64,000 nt of DNA, taken from assembly GCA_016213105.1 (NCBI GenBank), contig JACRBN010000020.1:1-64000 (forward strand), written 5' to 3'. Source of the DNA: Chloroflexota bacterium (lineage in GTDB: Bacteria > Chloroflexota > Anaerolineae > Anaerolineales > Villigracilaceae). The notes under the pieces are model-generated. The model saw only the letters and a list, made by a program, of their open reading frames with translations. It was not told the DNA's origin and did no database searches. The position numbers and the translations under genes were made by a program. Positions 6,705 through 14,199 of the stretch are shown piece by piece; position 1 is the stretch's first letter, and every line of letters begins with the position of its first letter.

Positions 6705-7738
6705 GTGCCAAACCTCACCTTCAGTCGCTTATCTTCGAGGTCACACAACGCTGCAATCATGCCTGCCTGCATTGTTACAACGTCTGGCAGGGAGAACCGC
6801 CGTCGCCTCCCATACATTATCCGCGTGGCGAACTTAATACAACACAGACTCTACAGTTGCTTGCCAAAGCATTGGAGGAAACTGATTGCCATCACGTCAC
6901 TTTAACTGGAGGCGAACCGCTGTTGCGCGCGGACTTGCCCATCCTGCTCGATTTTCTTCGCGAACGGTATATTCAGTCCACGATCATCAGTAATGGGCGT
7001 TTGCTCAATGAGCAAACTGCCATCTCGCTAATAGATCATGGCGTTGCACTCTTTGAATTGCCTTTGCTCAGCCATCAACGGGAAATCCATGACCGACTAT
7101 CCGCCACGCCGGGCGCATGGGATTCTGTTCTGGCAGCAATGACTCGTGTCCGTTTACATCACGGTCGGGTTATAACCGCCTTTGTCGCAACCCGGGTGAA
7201 TATCGGGCATCTTTATGAGACGATCAAACTTGCTTTCGCCTTTGGCGCGCGCGCTATCATGTTCAACCGCTTCAACCCCGGTGGACGCGGGCGGAAGTAT
7301 CTTCATGAACTACTCCCGTCTATTGAGCAGGTGCGCGAAGCTCTGTCAGTTGCCGAATCCGCTTCGGCGGAGTTTGGCATCCCGATCTCTTGTTCGATAC
7401 CCATTCAACCTTGTTTGATTGATACAAGCGCATTTCCACGCTTGAGATTCGGCTATTGCGCGGCAGGCAGCGAACGTGCCTATTACACTCTCGATCCAGT
7501 AGGAAATGTTCGTCCATGCAATCACTCAACGACGATTCTGGGTAATCTGTTTGAAGAATCCTTTGGAGCCCTTGTTTCTCCTGAGAGAATGAAGGGATTC
7601 GTCAACGCATTTCCCGCCAAATGTACAGCGTGCAAACAGCTTGCGATCTGTCAGGGTGGCTGCAAAGCAGCGGGGCAGGTTTGCTATGGCTCACTGGATT
7701 CCATGGAGCCATTCCTTCAACAGGGACAAAGTATATGA
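6701..7738 (+). CDS. Array cargo 5b: radical SAM/SPASM-type peptide or protein maturase
   Basis: The 345-residue enzyme has the radical SAM cluster motif CNHACLHC (Cys18, Cys22, Cys25), the GGEPLLR motif near residue 70, and a Cys-rich C-terminal SPASM-like region (CAAG..., VRPCNH, CTACKQLAICQGGCKAAG). SPASM enzymes carry extra iron-sulfur clusters and mostly modify ribosomal peptides or proteins. The start overlaps the stop of the Tat-signal gene by ATGA, and its stop overlaps the ATG of the last HsdS-tail frame. The coupled Tat protein with its Cys/Tyr motifs is the obvious candidate substrate. The family assignment is firm; the substrate is inferred. Confidence 0.9.
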   Translation: MSAKPHLQSLIFEVTQRCNHACLHCYNVWQGEPPSPPIHYPRGELNTTQTLQLLAKALEETDCHHVTLTGGEPLLRADLPILLDFLRERYIQSTIISNGRLLNEQTAISLIDHGVALFELPLLSHQREIHDRLSATPGAWDSVLAAMTRVRLHHGRVITAFVATRVNIGHLYETIKLAFAFGARAIMFNRFNPGGRGRKYLHELLPSIEQVREALSVAESASAEFGIPISCSIPIQPCLIDTSAFPRLRFGYCAAGSERAYYTLDPVGNVRPCNHSTTILGNLFEESFGALVSPERMKGFVNAFPAKCTACKQLAICQGGCKAAGQVCYGSLDSMEPFLQQGQSI

Positions 7739-7766
7739 AAACAGTGATTACATTGAAGGTCAACAT

Positions 7767-7827
7767 GCTGCGGGAACTACAGTCCGCTACGGGGAAGGAG
7801 TTGCACCCGTTCTTTGGTGGACGTTGA
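7767..7827 (+). repeat. hsdS-tail repeat R10, truncated
   Basis: The frame from ATG 7735, which overlaps the radical SAM stop, reads LKVNMLRELQSATGKEL and then enters a sequence like the first insertion of R8 before stopping. It is the last copy of the array. Confidence 0.8.
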
Positions 7828-7828
7828 T

Positions 7829-7954
7829 GGTGTCCCCAAAGGGGACTTCGCCCCAGGCCTTATAGCGGATTTCGAGCACCTTGTTCCCGTCCGTGTCCGC
7901 AGTGAGGGAGGTGGAGCCGAGGTGATTAGAGAGGAGATTGATTTCGTAGTTGAC
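7829..7954 (-). pseudogene. RHS repeat-associated core fragment
   Basis: The minus strand reads NHLGSTSLTADTDGNK followed by RYKAWGEVPFGDT, the signature of the RHS/YD-repeat core found before toxin tips. Only about 42 codons remain, with no start, no upstream YD repeats and no downstream core. It overlaps the end of the small membrane gene at 7926. It is a relic of an RHS toxin locus. Confidence 0.8.
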
Positions 7955-8150
7955 CTAATACTGAACTTGTGGCAATAACACCTTTGGGATTAGTTGGCAC
8001 GCTCGGCAATCCGCATAAAAGATAAATAAAGAATGGTGGGCGAATAAAAGACCTGATAAATTGCGATCCTTCCAAGTTGATAATACCTGCTCGATAGTAG
8101 CCCCAAAGCCACCCAACTGCTCCCATTATGATCCATACCCAAGGCCACAT
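7926..8150 (-). CDS. Small membrane protein, RHS-associated
   Basis: The protein is about 74 residues from ATG 8150, preceded by GGAAAGG. It starts MWPWVWIIMGAVGWLWGYY, a membrane segment, and has a second hydrophobic stretch near residue 45. The last 9 or so codons run into the RHS-core fragment. The family is not recognised. The location next to an RHS relic makes an immunity-type or tip-associated role possible, but nothing in the sequence proves it. Confidence 0.45.
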   Translation of the reverse strand: MWPWVWIIMGAVGWLWGYYRAGIINLEGSQFIRSFIRPPFFIYLLCGLPSVPTNPKGVIATSSVLGQLRNQSPL

Positions 8151-8186
8151 ATCAAACGTCCTTTCCAATTTTATCTTGCGGGATCT

Positions 8187-8274
8187 CAGTAGATGAAATT
8201 TCGCAGTAACGACTTCGGGCGTCTTCTGGAAAAGCGACTGAAGTCGCCACTACAGCCCAAATTTTCATCTATTG
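8187..8274. repeat. MITE-like element with inverted ends
   Basis: Ends CAGTAGATGAAATTT (8187-8201) and AAATTTTCATCTATTG (8259-8274) are near-perfect inverted repeats. The interior holds a GCGACTGAAGTCGC palindrome. No coding capacity. It fills most of the gap between the membrane gene and the cupin-tail copy. Confidence 0.65.
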
Positions 8275-8311
8275 AGTCTTTAAGAAATTCCGAATTGTTG
8301 AATGGATCCAT

Positions 8312-8413
8312 TCAGCAATTAACCCGATCTCCGTGACTCTTCGGAGCCGACACCACCAGGAATACAACATCATCCTCCGACTCATTCCGAAACTGGTGCG
8401 GGACCTGCGGCGG
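8312..8413 (-). repeat. Duplicate of the cupin gene 3' end
   Basis: These 102 bases match the last 102 bases of the cupin gene (8850-8951) without indels, stop codon included, and still read in frame (PQVPHQFRNESEDD..., SHGDRVNC). It lies beyond the small membrane gene, so that gene is bracketed by two copies of the cupin end, as in the hsdS array. Confidence 0.92.
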
Positions 8414-8525
8414 ACTGTCAGAAGGTTGCAAAGGCTATCCTGAAGGCCTGGACCAGCCAGTCCCTTGGAAAAGCCGCTTCATACAATGCCTCCTGTTTCA
8501 TTCTTAATCTGCGTCAACAAATTCA

Positions 8526-8810
8526 TTACTTTTGACGAATCCAAAGGTAATAGACCGTATAAGCTACGAATGCCCAATGAATGAAATAAACACAGGAGAA
8601 CATGTATGGCGCATATATATCGCCAAAATTATTGGGTTTCAAGTGTATTAGCAGATAGATTGGCAGTAAACTATATAAAATAAACAGACTGGCAAGGATT
8701 GTTTTCCGTGTTCTAACATTCCAGACTGGAATCATGACAAAATTTAGCCATAGGGGCATAGTGCAAACAACTATGCTTATAAAAAAAGAGAATATTACAT
8801 TCATGTTCAT
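8526..8810 (-). CDS. Small three-TM membrane protein between two cupin tails
   Basis: The 94-residue protein has three hydrophobic segments (about residues 5-27, 37-56 and 68-90) and a basic end. Start ATG 8810 has GAAGGC a few bases ahead. Composition is A+T-rich compared with neighbours. It lies between the cupin gene and a second copy of the cupin 3' end and so occupies the same position as cargo genes in the hsdS array. No family is recognised. Confidence 0.6.
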   Translation of the reverse strand: MNMNVIFSFFISIVVCTMPLWLNFVMIPVWNVRTRKTILASLFILYSLLPIYLLIHLKPNNFGDIYAPYMFSCVYFIHWAFVAYTVYYLWIRQK

Positions 8811-8849
8811 TGGTTATTGCCTTCAAGCATATCAACAGCATGGGCACAT

Positions 8850-9191
8850 TCAGCAATTAACCCGATCCCCGTGACTCTTCGGGACCGAAACCACCAGGAA
8901 TACAACCTCCTCCTCCGACTCATTCCGAAACTGGTGCGGAACCTGCGGCGGGATTTCGATGCCTTCTCCCTTGTGCATGGTAATCATTTCCTCCCCAGCG
9001 CTCATCGTACCAACCCCTTCAAGGATGTGGAAGAACTGGCGCGAGGCGTTGTGATAGTGCCTGACCTCGGCCCGTCCAGGCGGGACGCGTTCCTGGATGA
9101 CGCTCAGGTCATCGCGCTGGAGCAGGTGCCAGCCGTCACAGTCGCCACCCCAAGTGTAATGCTCGGCATTTGCAATGGAGATGGGATTCAT
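8850..9191 (-). CDS. Cupin-domain protein
   Basis: The 113-residue single-domain cupin has metal-ligand motifs HYHNASRQFFHILEG (motif 1) and PPQVPHQFRNES (motif 2). Such proteins bind a metal and act as small isomerases, oxygenases or sugar-binding sensors; the exact role cannot be told. Its start overlaps the stop of a 55-residue membrane protein (ATGA at 9188-9191), making a two-gene operon. The last 102 bases are duplicated at 8312, on the far side of a small membrane gene. Confidence 0.9.
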   Translation of the reverse strand: MNPISIANAEHYTWGGDCDGWHLLQRDDLSVIQERVPPGRAEVRHYHNASRQFFHILEGVGTMSAGEEMITMHKGEGIEIPPQVPHQFRNESEEEVVFLVVSVPKSHGDRVNC

Positions 9192-9355
9192 TTTCGGCGC
9201 GGCCTCAGCCAGCGTCCGCCCGCGAGGAGGGAGAGCAGGATCAGAATGGCGCTGGCCCAGCTATAGGTGGTGTTGTCCGTGTACATGGCGACAGCCAGCA
9301 GGAGGATGCCAATCAGGAGCAGGATGGGGGAGAGGGAGCGGAGTTTGGATTTCAT
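9188..9355 (-). CDS. 55-residue two-TM protein upstream of the cupin
   Basis: A short frame starts at ATG 9355 and encodes two hydrophobic segments (about residues 9-24 and 31-46) separated by a short loop and ended by RPRRK. The stop TGA overlaps the cupin ATG, which supports it as a real, coupled gene. No family is recognised. Confidence 0.65.
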   Translation of the reverse strand: MKSKLRSLSPILLLIGILLLAVAMYTDNTTYSWASAILILLSLLAGGRWLRPRRK

Positions 9356-9375
9356 ATTTTCCTATTTTGTTTGTA

Positions 9376-9620
9376 CCCTTGCGAAGGTTCCCTTCTGTCG
9401 GACGCATTGGTTTATCAAGTTACACTGCCTGGATGCGACAAGTATTGTGCGAGTCCGAACCTTCGCAAGGGTTTCCATTTCATGGGATGCGCTCTGTTTT
9501 CAACCTTGCGAAGGTTGCCTTTTGGATGGAGTCGTTGGTTTGAACAGCCATGTTGTCCTTGGTGCGACAAGTATTGTGTGAGTCCAAACCTTCGCAAGGG
9601 TTTTCTATTTCATGGGATGC
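9376..9620. repeat. Tandem pair of ~130-bp palindromic elements
   Basis: Two units each begin CCTTGCGAAGGTT and end AACCTTCGCAAGGG (9376-9471 and 9504-9600), with a shared internal GCGACAAGTATTGTG. Each is followed by ATTTCATGGGATGC, which is the final coding stretch of the hydrolase gene ending at 9605. A piece of that gene's 3' end was therefore duplicated along with the element. Confidence 0.8.
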
Positions 9621-11002
9621 ACTTCTGAAAACGTGCCAAATCCATCATCGAATAACTCGCTGGACCGGCCTTGCAGCGTGGCGTTGAAGAAAGCCAGCAG
9701 GTAGGTATCCACGATCCTGATCACCTGTTTCCCGTTGAGCGGGCCTTTGAGTCCGAGCTGCGGGGCGATGGGGGAGAGCAGGGGCAGGTCGCTGAAGTCG
9801 TAGTGGCGCGTGCCGTCGATGAAGACGGCGCCCTGTGAGTTGGGAACCTGCGCAATGAAGCCGCGGAACAGCCTGTTATTCTTGCTGTCCGCGTCATCGG
9901 CCCAGGCCTGGCTGAACATGAAGAAGGCGGGCTGGTCGAGTCCGTTTTCGAGCACGTCGAGCGAGACGGGCGTCATGAACGGGTCGAGGCCGAGCACGGC
10001 CTGACAGCGCGGGTCGCTGCCGCAAAACTGGATGGCCGCGCCGCCGCCCGTGGAATGTCCGTACACGCCGATGCGGTTCAGGTCGAGCGCGCCGCCGAAG
10101 GGACTGGTCGAGTCGGCGTTGAGGCTGGTCATGAAGTCGAGTGTGAAGGCGATGTCGCCTGCCCATTGATCGACCAGTTTGCGGGCGGCGGCGTCGTACT
10201 CCGCCTCGGGTTTGCCCTCGGGCAGGGCGCTGGGATTGTTCATTGCCAGCGTCCCATCGGGGAAGACCGTGATGCGCGCGCCGTAGGTGTGTTCGATGCT
10301 GACCACCACGTAGCCGTGGCTGGCGAGTTCGATCATCTCGCCCGTGTTCTGGGTGGCGAATCCGTTCCAGCCGTGCGAGAAAGAGATCAGCGGGTAGCCG
10401 TCCTCGGGCGCGGGGCGCAGCGGCGCATCCGCGTAGGCGGGCGTCTTGACCAGGGTCAGGTGGTCGAGGAAGTAATGCGGCAGGTGCAGGAAATCCGAAA
10501 TGGCGGGCGCATAGACCTCGGCGTGATTCATCCACGGGGCGGTGACGTCTGCGGGGCGCGGGTCGGCGGGGTACCAGACCTGGATGAGGAAGCGGCGCGG
10601 CTCGTCCCTGCCCGAGTAAAGCTCCCTGCGCGACGGGTCCTCCATGTAATAGGAGCGCGTCCCCACCCGATACGGCCCGCTGACTTTCGGCAGACTCGGG
10701 ACGGGCAGCAGGATGGGCAGCGCCGTCGAAACGGCCAGCAGGCCCAGGCTGAGGAGGGTGGCGGGGATGGTCCAGGCCCGCGGCTGGATCAGTCCGATCA
10801 GCCCCGCCAACGCGAGGAGCGGAGTCAACCCATAGAGCGGGATCATCTGCCAGCGGTAGCCCTCCATCCAAAAATGGAGCAGCGTGACGACCAGGGCCAG
10901 CGCGGGCAGCAGCGTCACCCACACGGGGCGCGGACTTCGGCTGAGCGGCCAGGCCAGGTAGAGGGCCAGCAACAGGGGGATGACAATTTCAAGCGGACGC
11001 AT
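9605..11002 (-). CDS. Membrane-anchored alpha/beta hydrolase, PAF-acetylhydrolase-like
   Basis: The 465-residue protein has about four membrane helices in the first 125 residues, then an extracytoplasmic alpha/beta hydrolase domain. The nucleophile elbow reads GHSTGGG, and a HGWNG oxyanion-type motif precedes it (SHGWNGFATQ). The arrangement with SHGYVVVSIEHTYGA resembles platelet-activating-factor acetylhydrolase-type or dienelactone-like lipases. It likely cleaves an ester lipid or polyester outside the membrane. The start overlaps the stop of the DUF4013 gene by 14 bases, so the two form an operon. The exact substrate is unknown. Confidence 0.85.
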   Translation of the reverse strand: MRPLEIVIPLLLALYLAWPLSRSPRPVWVTLLPALALVVTLLHFWMEGYRWQMIPLYGLTPLLALAGLIGLIQPRAWTIPATLLSLGLLAVSTALPILLPVPSLPKVSGPYRVGTRSYYMEDPSRRELYSGRDEPRRFLIQVWYPADPRPADVTAPWMNHAEVYAPAISDFLHLPHYFLDHLTLVKTPAYADAPLRPAPEDGYPLISFSHGWNGFATQNTGEMIELASHGYVVVSIEHTYGARITVFPDGTLAMNNPSALPEGKPEAEYDAAARKLVDQWAGDIAFTLDFMTSLNADSTSPFGGALDLNRIGVYGHSTGGGAAIQFCGSDPRCQAVLGLDPFMTPVSLDVLENGLDQPAFFMFSQAWADDADSKNNRLFRGFIAQVPNSQGAVFIDGTRHYDFSDLPLLSPIAPQLGLKGPLNGKQVIRIVDTYLLAFFNATLQGRSSELFDDGFGTFSEVHPMK

Positions 11003-11741
11003 GGGCCTCCGCGTTCAGCGCGGCGCGTCCCGCGGCATAGGCCTGTGCGAAGAGCGCGCTCATCACCAGGGCGATATAGGTGGAAAGGCCCATCATCAGG
11101 AAGGGCAGGACGCAGATCAGCACGATGGTGATCATGGCGATCTGCATCACGATACTCATGGCCAGGCTGACGGCCATGATGAGCGCGTAGGCCAGCAGGA
11201 ATTGGACGAGGCTCTTGCGGAAGATCGGCGCCCATTCCTTGAACTGGAAGGCCGCCTGGAAGGAATTCTTCGTGACCACGTGGGATTCCACCGCGCCGAG
11301 CACGATACCCAGCGGCAGGGCCAGCAGGCCCAACAGCATGACAATGGCAAAGCCCAGCAGGAAAGCAAATCCGCCCAGGACAGGAAGGGCGTCACTCTCA
11401 GAGGCCGAGACAAACAGGCCCGAGGAGACGGCCATAAAGACAAAGCCGCAGCCCATCATAAGCAGGAGAGGCAGGGTGTAGACCATGCGCACGGCCCACA
11501 GGCGGAAGCCTTCCAGGAGCAGCGCGCCCCAATCGCTGCCCTGCCAGTCGGGCATGGACGGTTCGCGGCCCTCGTCGATGATCTGGCGCATGATCTTCGC
11601 GCCGTAGCCCATCACCACCAGCGCGGGCAGGATGGGCACGATCATGCTGGCCAGCATGATGGCGGAAGCGATCAGAAATTGTTTGCGGGACTCCGCATCA
11701 CGGACGGGGAAGAGCAGGGTGGCTTGCAGGTTGTTCATCAT
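10989..11741 (-). CDS. DUF4013 membrane protein
   Basis: The 250-residue protein has about five or six membrane helices. The motif GYGAKIMRQIIDEG near residue 46 followed by PDWQGSDWGALLLEGF is typical of DUF4013, a family of unknown function common in archaea and Chloroflexota. It is the first gene of a pair with the downstream hydrolase and overlaps it. Confidence 0.88.
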   Translation of the reverse strand: MMNNLQATLLFPVRDAESRKQFLIASAIMLASMIVPILPALVVMGYGAKIMRQIIDEGREPSMPDWQGSDWGALLLEGFRLWAVRMVYTLPLLLMMGCGFVFMAVSSGLFVSASESDALPVLGGFAFLLGFAIVMLLGLLALPLGIVLGAVESHVVTKNSFQAAFQFKEWAPIFRKSLVQFLLAYALIMAVSLAMSIVMQIAMITIVLICVLPFLMMGLSTYIALVMSALFAQAYAAGRAALNAEAHASA

Positions 11742-11760
11742 GTGACCTCGGTGTTGAGTT

Positions 11761-11880
11761 TTCGCCCTGAGCGGAGCCGCGCGCTTTCCGCGGCGTAGTC
11801 GAAGGGCAATCGGGTGGCTGGTTGAATATTGGGAGGTTGATTCGCCTGGTCTCGATACGCGCTTCGCGCTACTCGACCCA
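11761..11880. repeat. Palindromic interspersed repeats
   Basis: The gap between the DUF4013 and GH31 genes holds GCCCTGAGCGG...GTCGAAGGGC (family A, also at 14308 and 26223) and CTCGATACGCGC...GCGCTACTCGA. No coding sequence is seen. Confidence 0.6.
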
Positions 11881-11895
11881 CAGCTCGCAATGACA

Positions 11896-14199
11896 TTAAG
11901 GTAATTTTAACCGCTCTGCCAGGTTCTCGCCCCAGGCGGAGCCTTCCTTGTAGAAGACGCCTGGCTGGCCGATGGGCGCGTCGACGGTGACGTAGGTGCC
12001 CTTTTCCGCGGAGCCGTAGACGGCGCCTGTCCACAGGTGGATCCAGCGTCCCTGCGGCAGGTAGGCGGTGACAGTCGTCGCGCCTTCATCGGTGACGGGC
12101 GCGATCAGGAAGTCCGCGCCGAGCATGAATTCCTGGTAGGTGATCTTCCAGGTCTCGGGATCGTCGGGGTAGTGGATGAAGGGATGCCGCGCGACGGGCA
12201 GTCCCGTTTCGGCGGCCTCCTGCACCAGGGTCTTGCGATACTCGAACAAGGCCGCGTAGACTTTGGCCCAGTAGGCGAAGGTATCCAGCGACTCGTCGTC
12301 GGTGTAGAACTGGACATTGTTGTCGGGCTGGTTGCCCTCGTGCGTGCGGAAGATGAGCGTGAAGGCGTTCATCTCCATCCAGCGGTAGAGCAGTTCACGC
12401 GAGCGGTGATAATTTTTGATCGGGCTGGTGATGGTGGTGTAACCGCCGATGTCGGAGTGGTTGAAGGCCATGCCCGAAAGCCCTGAGGTGTTCAGTCCCG
12501 TCACCGCCGATTTGATGCCGTCATACTCGCTCCACGAGACAAGCTGGTCGCCTTCCCAGAAGAGGGTGGCATAGGCAGGACTACGGATAAAGGCGGCGCG
12601 GTTGAAGAAGACCAGATCCTGGTTCGTTTCATCGACGACTTGGCGGTTAAGTTTGGCCCATGAGGCAGGGTACATGTTATGCAACTCACCAGGCTGGGTG
12701 TATTCCTGATTGAACAAGACCGCATCATACGGCAATCCTTCACCAAAGTCGGCCATCCAACCTGAAGCGCCTGAGCCCACCACCTGCTCCTTAAGCACGG
12801 ACTTGTACCAATTCCACGCGTCTGGGTTGGTGAAATCCACCATGCCGAAATGGAAATCGGTGTTCAAGACGAGATAGGGTTCCCCTGCCTGGTTCTTGAC
12901 GAGATACCCATTTTCCTTGGCCTCCTGAAAAAGATTGCGGCGCAGGTTGGGTTTCAAATCGCCGATGTCCGCCAGGTAGGGGCTGGCATACACCATTACG
13001 CGGATGTCCTGCTGTTTGAAGTCTGCGACCATCTCATCCCAGCCAGGGTAGCGGTCATAGTCCACCTCCCAGTTCCACCACAATTGCTTGCCGAAGGAGG
13101 TGGTGCGCTGTCCGACCCAGTCCTGGAGCCAGAAGGCCGTGATGGGCGTATTGCGGGCTTGCAGTTCAGCGTAGACCGACTGCACCTTGTCCGTGCCGCC
13201 CTGCATCCCAACGATGGCGGCGGAGTAGGCCCACTCGGGCAGGGCGTCCATGCGGCCGTTTTGATTTGTATGATGTTTGATCAATTCGGCGGGGCTGCTG
13301 ATGGAACGAATCATGGTATACACTCTTGGCGTCCACACTTCCACTTGCACGCGATCATTTTCTCTGAGATCGAAGGTGGAGAATGGTGGATATGATCCTA
13401 TGGCTATTATGTCGAAAGATCTCATCTGGTTTGTGATGTAAAAGGGAAGGGGGGCATAGGTTGTGAAGGCGTTTCCACCTGCGCCGCCGTTGGTGAGATC
13501 GGCAGCCGTTGTGATGGGTTCTTCGCCGCGCCCCACACCTTGTTCCGAGACCCAAATAGGCACCTTTTGGCCTTGCATGTCGAAATAGGTAAACTGTTCG
13601 CCAAAACCGAAGAAATGTTCGTCAGGATTGGATACAAAGGTGAGGATGGTACGGTTAACCTTGTTCTCGATGTCGATGACAGTTCCAATCAGTAATTGTT
13701 TGGAACTATCCTCGTCTGTTGTATTAGTAAACAAACCAATTAGATACGGCGTTGTGGTTCCATCGCTGCATCTCAGGTCGCCTGCAATCATAAAGAAATA
13801 TACCTCTGGAAATGAATCTTCCACACGTCGCAGTCTGTCGACGGTCTGAGTTGTGCAAGTAACAGAAATTTTGTCCTGCATGTTGAACATGCCCCTGTTT
13901 TCAGTCACATTCTCCTTGCCGACCGCGCCCATCAAAAAAGCCTCGCCTGGGATGGATTGCCAGACGGCAAAACCAGGGCGATTCTTGTGCTCAATCGTCA
14001 CCTGCCCGCCGTTCTCGGCATTCCACTTGAGAATGAAATCTCCCACCTTATGCTCCGAGGTGGGTATTTGTTTTGGGTCGAATTCCAGCGTCCCCAGCAG
14101 CTGGAAATTCTCGGGGCGGGTCCATTTGCCGATGCCTGCGCCAAGCAGGAGGGCCAGAAATAGTCCAACAAAAATAAGGAAGCGTGTGCGTTTCATCAT
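11896..14199 (-). CDS. Secreted or anchored GH31 glycosidase, sulfoquinovosidase-like
   Basis: The 767-residue glycoside hydrolase begins with an N-terminal signal anchor (residues 7-24). The GH31 catalytic core follows: the nucleophile Asp484 lies in GWMADFGEGLP and the acid/base Asp551 in WEGDQLVSW, and HSDIGGYT is also present. The segment QDWVGQRTTSFGKQLWWNW resembles YihQ-type sulfoquinovosidases, which remove sulfoquinovose from plant sulfolipid glycosides, more than starch alpha-glucosidases. The enzyme probably faces outside. No sulfoglycolysis genes are adjacent, so the substrate remains open; alpha-glucosidase is the alternative. Confidence 0.85.
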   Translation of the reverse strand: MMKRTRFLIFVGLFLALLLGAGIGKWTRPENFQLLGTLEFDPKQIPTSEHKVGDFILKWNAENGGQVTIEHKNRPGFAVWQSIPGEAFLMGAVGKENVTENRGMFNMQDKISVTCTTQTVDRLRRVEDSFPEVYFFMIAGDLRCSDGTTTPYLIGLFTNTTDEDSSKQLLIGTVIDIENKVNRTILTFVSNPDEHFFGFGEQFTYFDMQGQKVPIWVSEQGVGRGEEPITTAADLTNGGAGGNAFTTYAPLPFYITNQMRSFDIIAIGSYPPFSTFDLRENDRVQVEVWTPRVYTMIRSISSPAELIKHHTNQNGRMDALPEWAYSAAIVGMQGGTDKVQSVYAELQARNTPITAFWLQDWVGQRTTSFGKQLWWNWEVDYDRYPGWDEMVADFKQQDIRVMVYASPYLADIGDLKPNLRRNLFQEAKENGYLVKNQAGEPYLVLNTDFHFGMVDFTNPDAWNWYKSVLKEQVVGSGASGWMADFGEGLPYDAVLFNQEYTQPGELHNMYPASWAKLNRQVVDETNQDLVFFNRAAFIRSPAYATLFWEGDQLVSWSEYDGIKSAVTGLNTSGLSGMAFNHSDIGGYTTITSPIKNYHRSRELLYRWMEMNAFTLIFRTHEGNQPDNNVQFYTDDESLDTFAYWAKVYAALFEYRKTLVQEAAETGLPVARHPFIHYPDDPETWKITYQEFMLGADFLIAPVTDEGATTVTAYLPQGRWIHLWTGAVYGSAEKGTYVTVDAPIGQPGVFYKEGSAWGENLAERLKLP

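Larger units (their letters stand above)
1982..7827 (+). other. Array of hsdS 3'-end repeats alternating with cargo genes
   Basis: The 88-base 3' end of hsdS, stop codon included, recurs in direct orientation at 1982, 2167, 3044, 3244, 3441, 4210 and 5248 with no indels. Damaged copies lie at 5445, 5847 and 7767. Single cargo genes or a gene pair sit between R2-R3, R5-R6, R6-R7, R8-R9 and R9-R10. The intervals R1-R2, R3-R4, R4-R5 and R7-R8 hold only short hairpin spacers. No integrase, transposase or reverse transcriptase is encoded inside. The arrangement resembles a gene-cassette array whose shared end is coding sequence. I know of no named system with this plan; the layout is seen directly and the function is inferred. 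Confidence 0.9.

Noticed and set aside
1982-7827. HsdS shufflon (phase-variable inversion system)
   Set aside because: All repeats face the same way, no spare target-recognition domains lie between them, and no invertase is present.
1982-7827. Classical integron
   Set aside because: No IntI integrase and no attC-type imperfect palindrome is seen; the shared end is plain coding sequence of hsdS.
1982-7827. Diversity-generating retroelement
   Set aside because: No reverse transcriptase is present, and copies differ at silent positions rather than at adenines of a variable region.
8817-9266. 149-residue plus-strand frame
   Set aside because: It is opposite the cupin gene, which has clear metal-binding motifs and a duplicated end on the minus strand.
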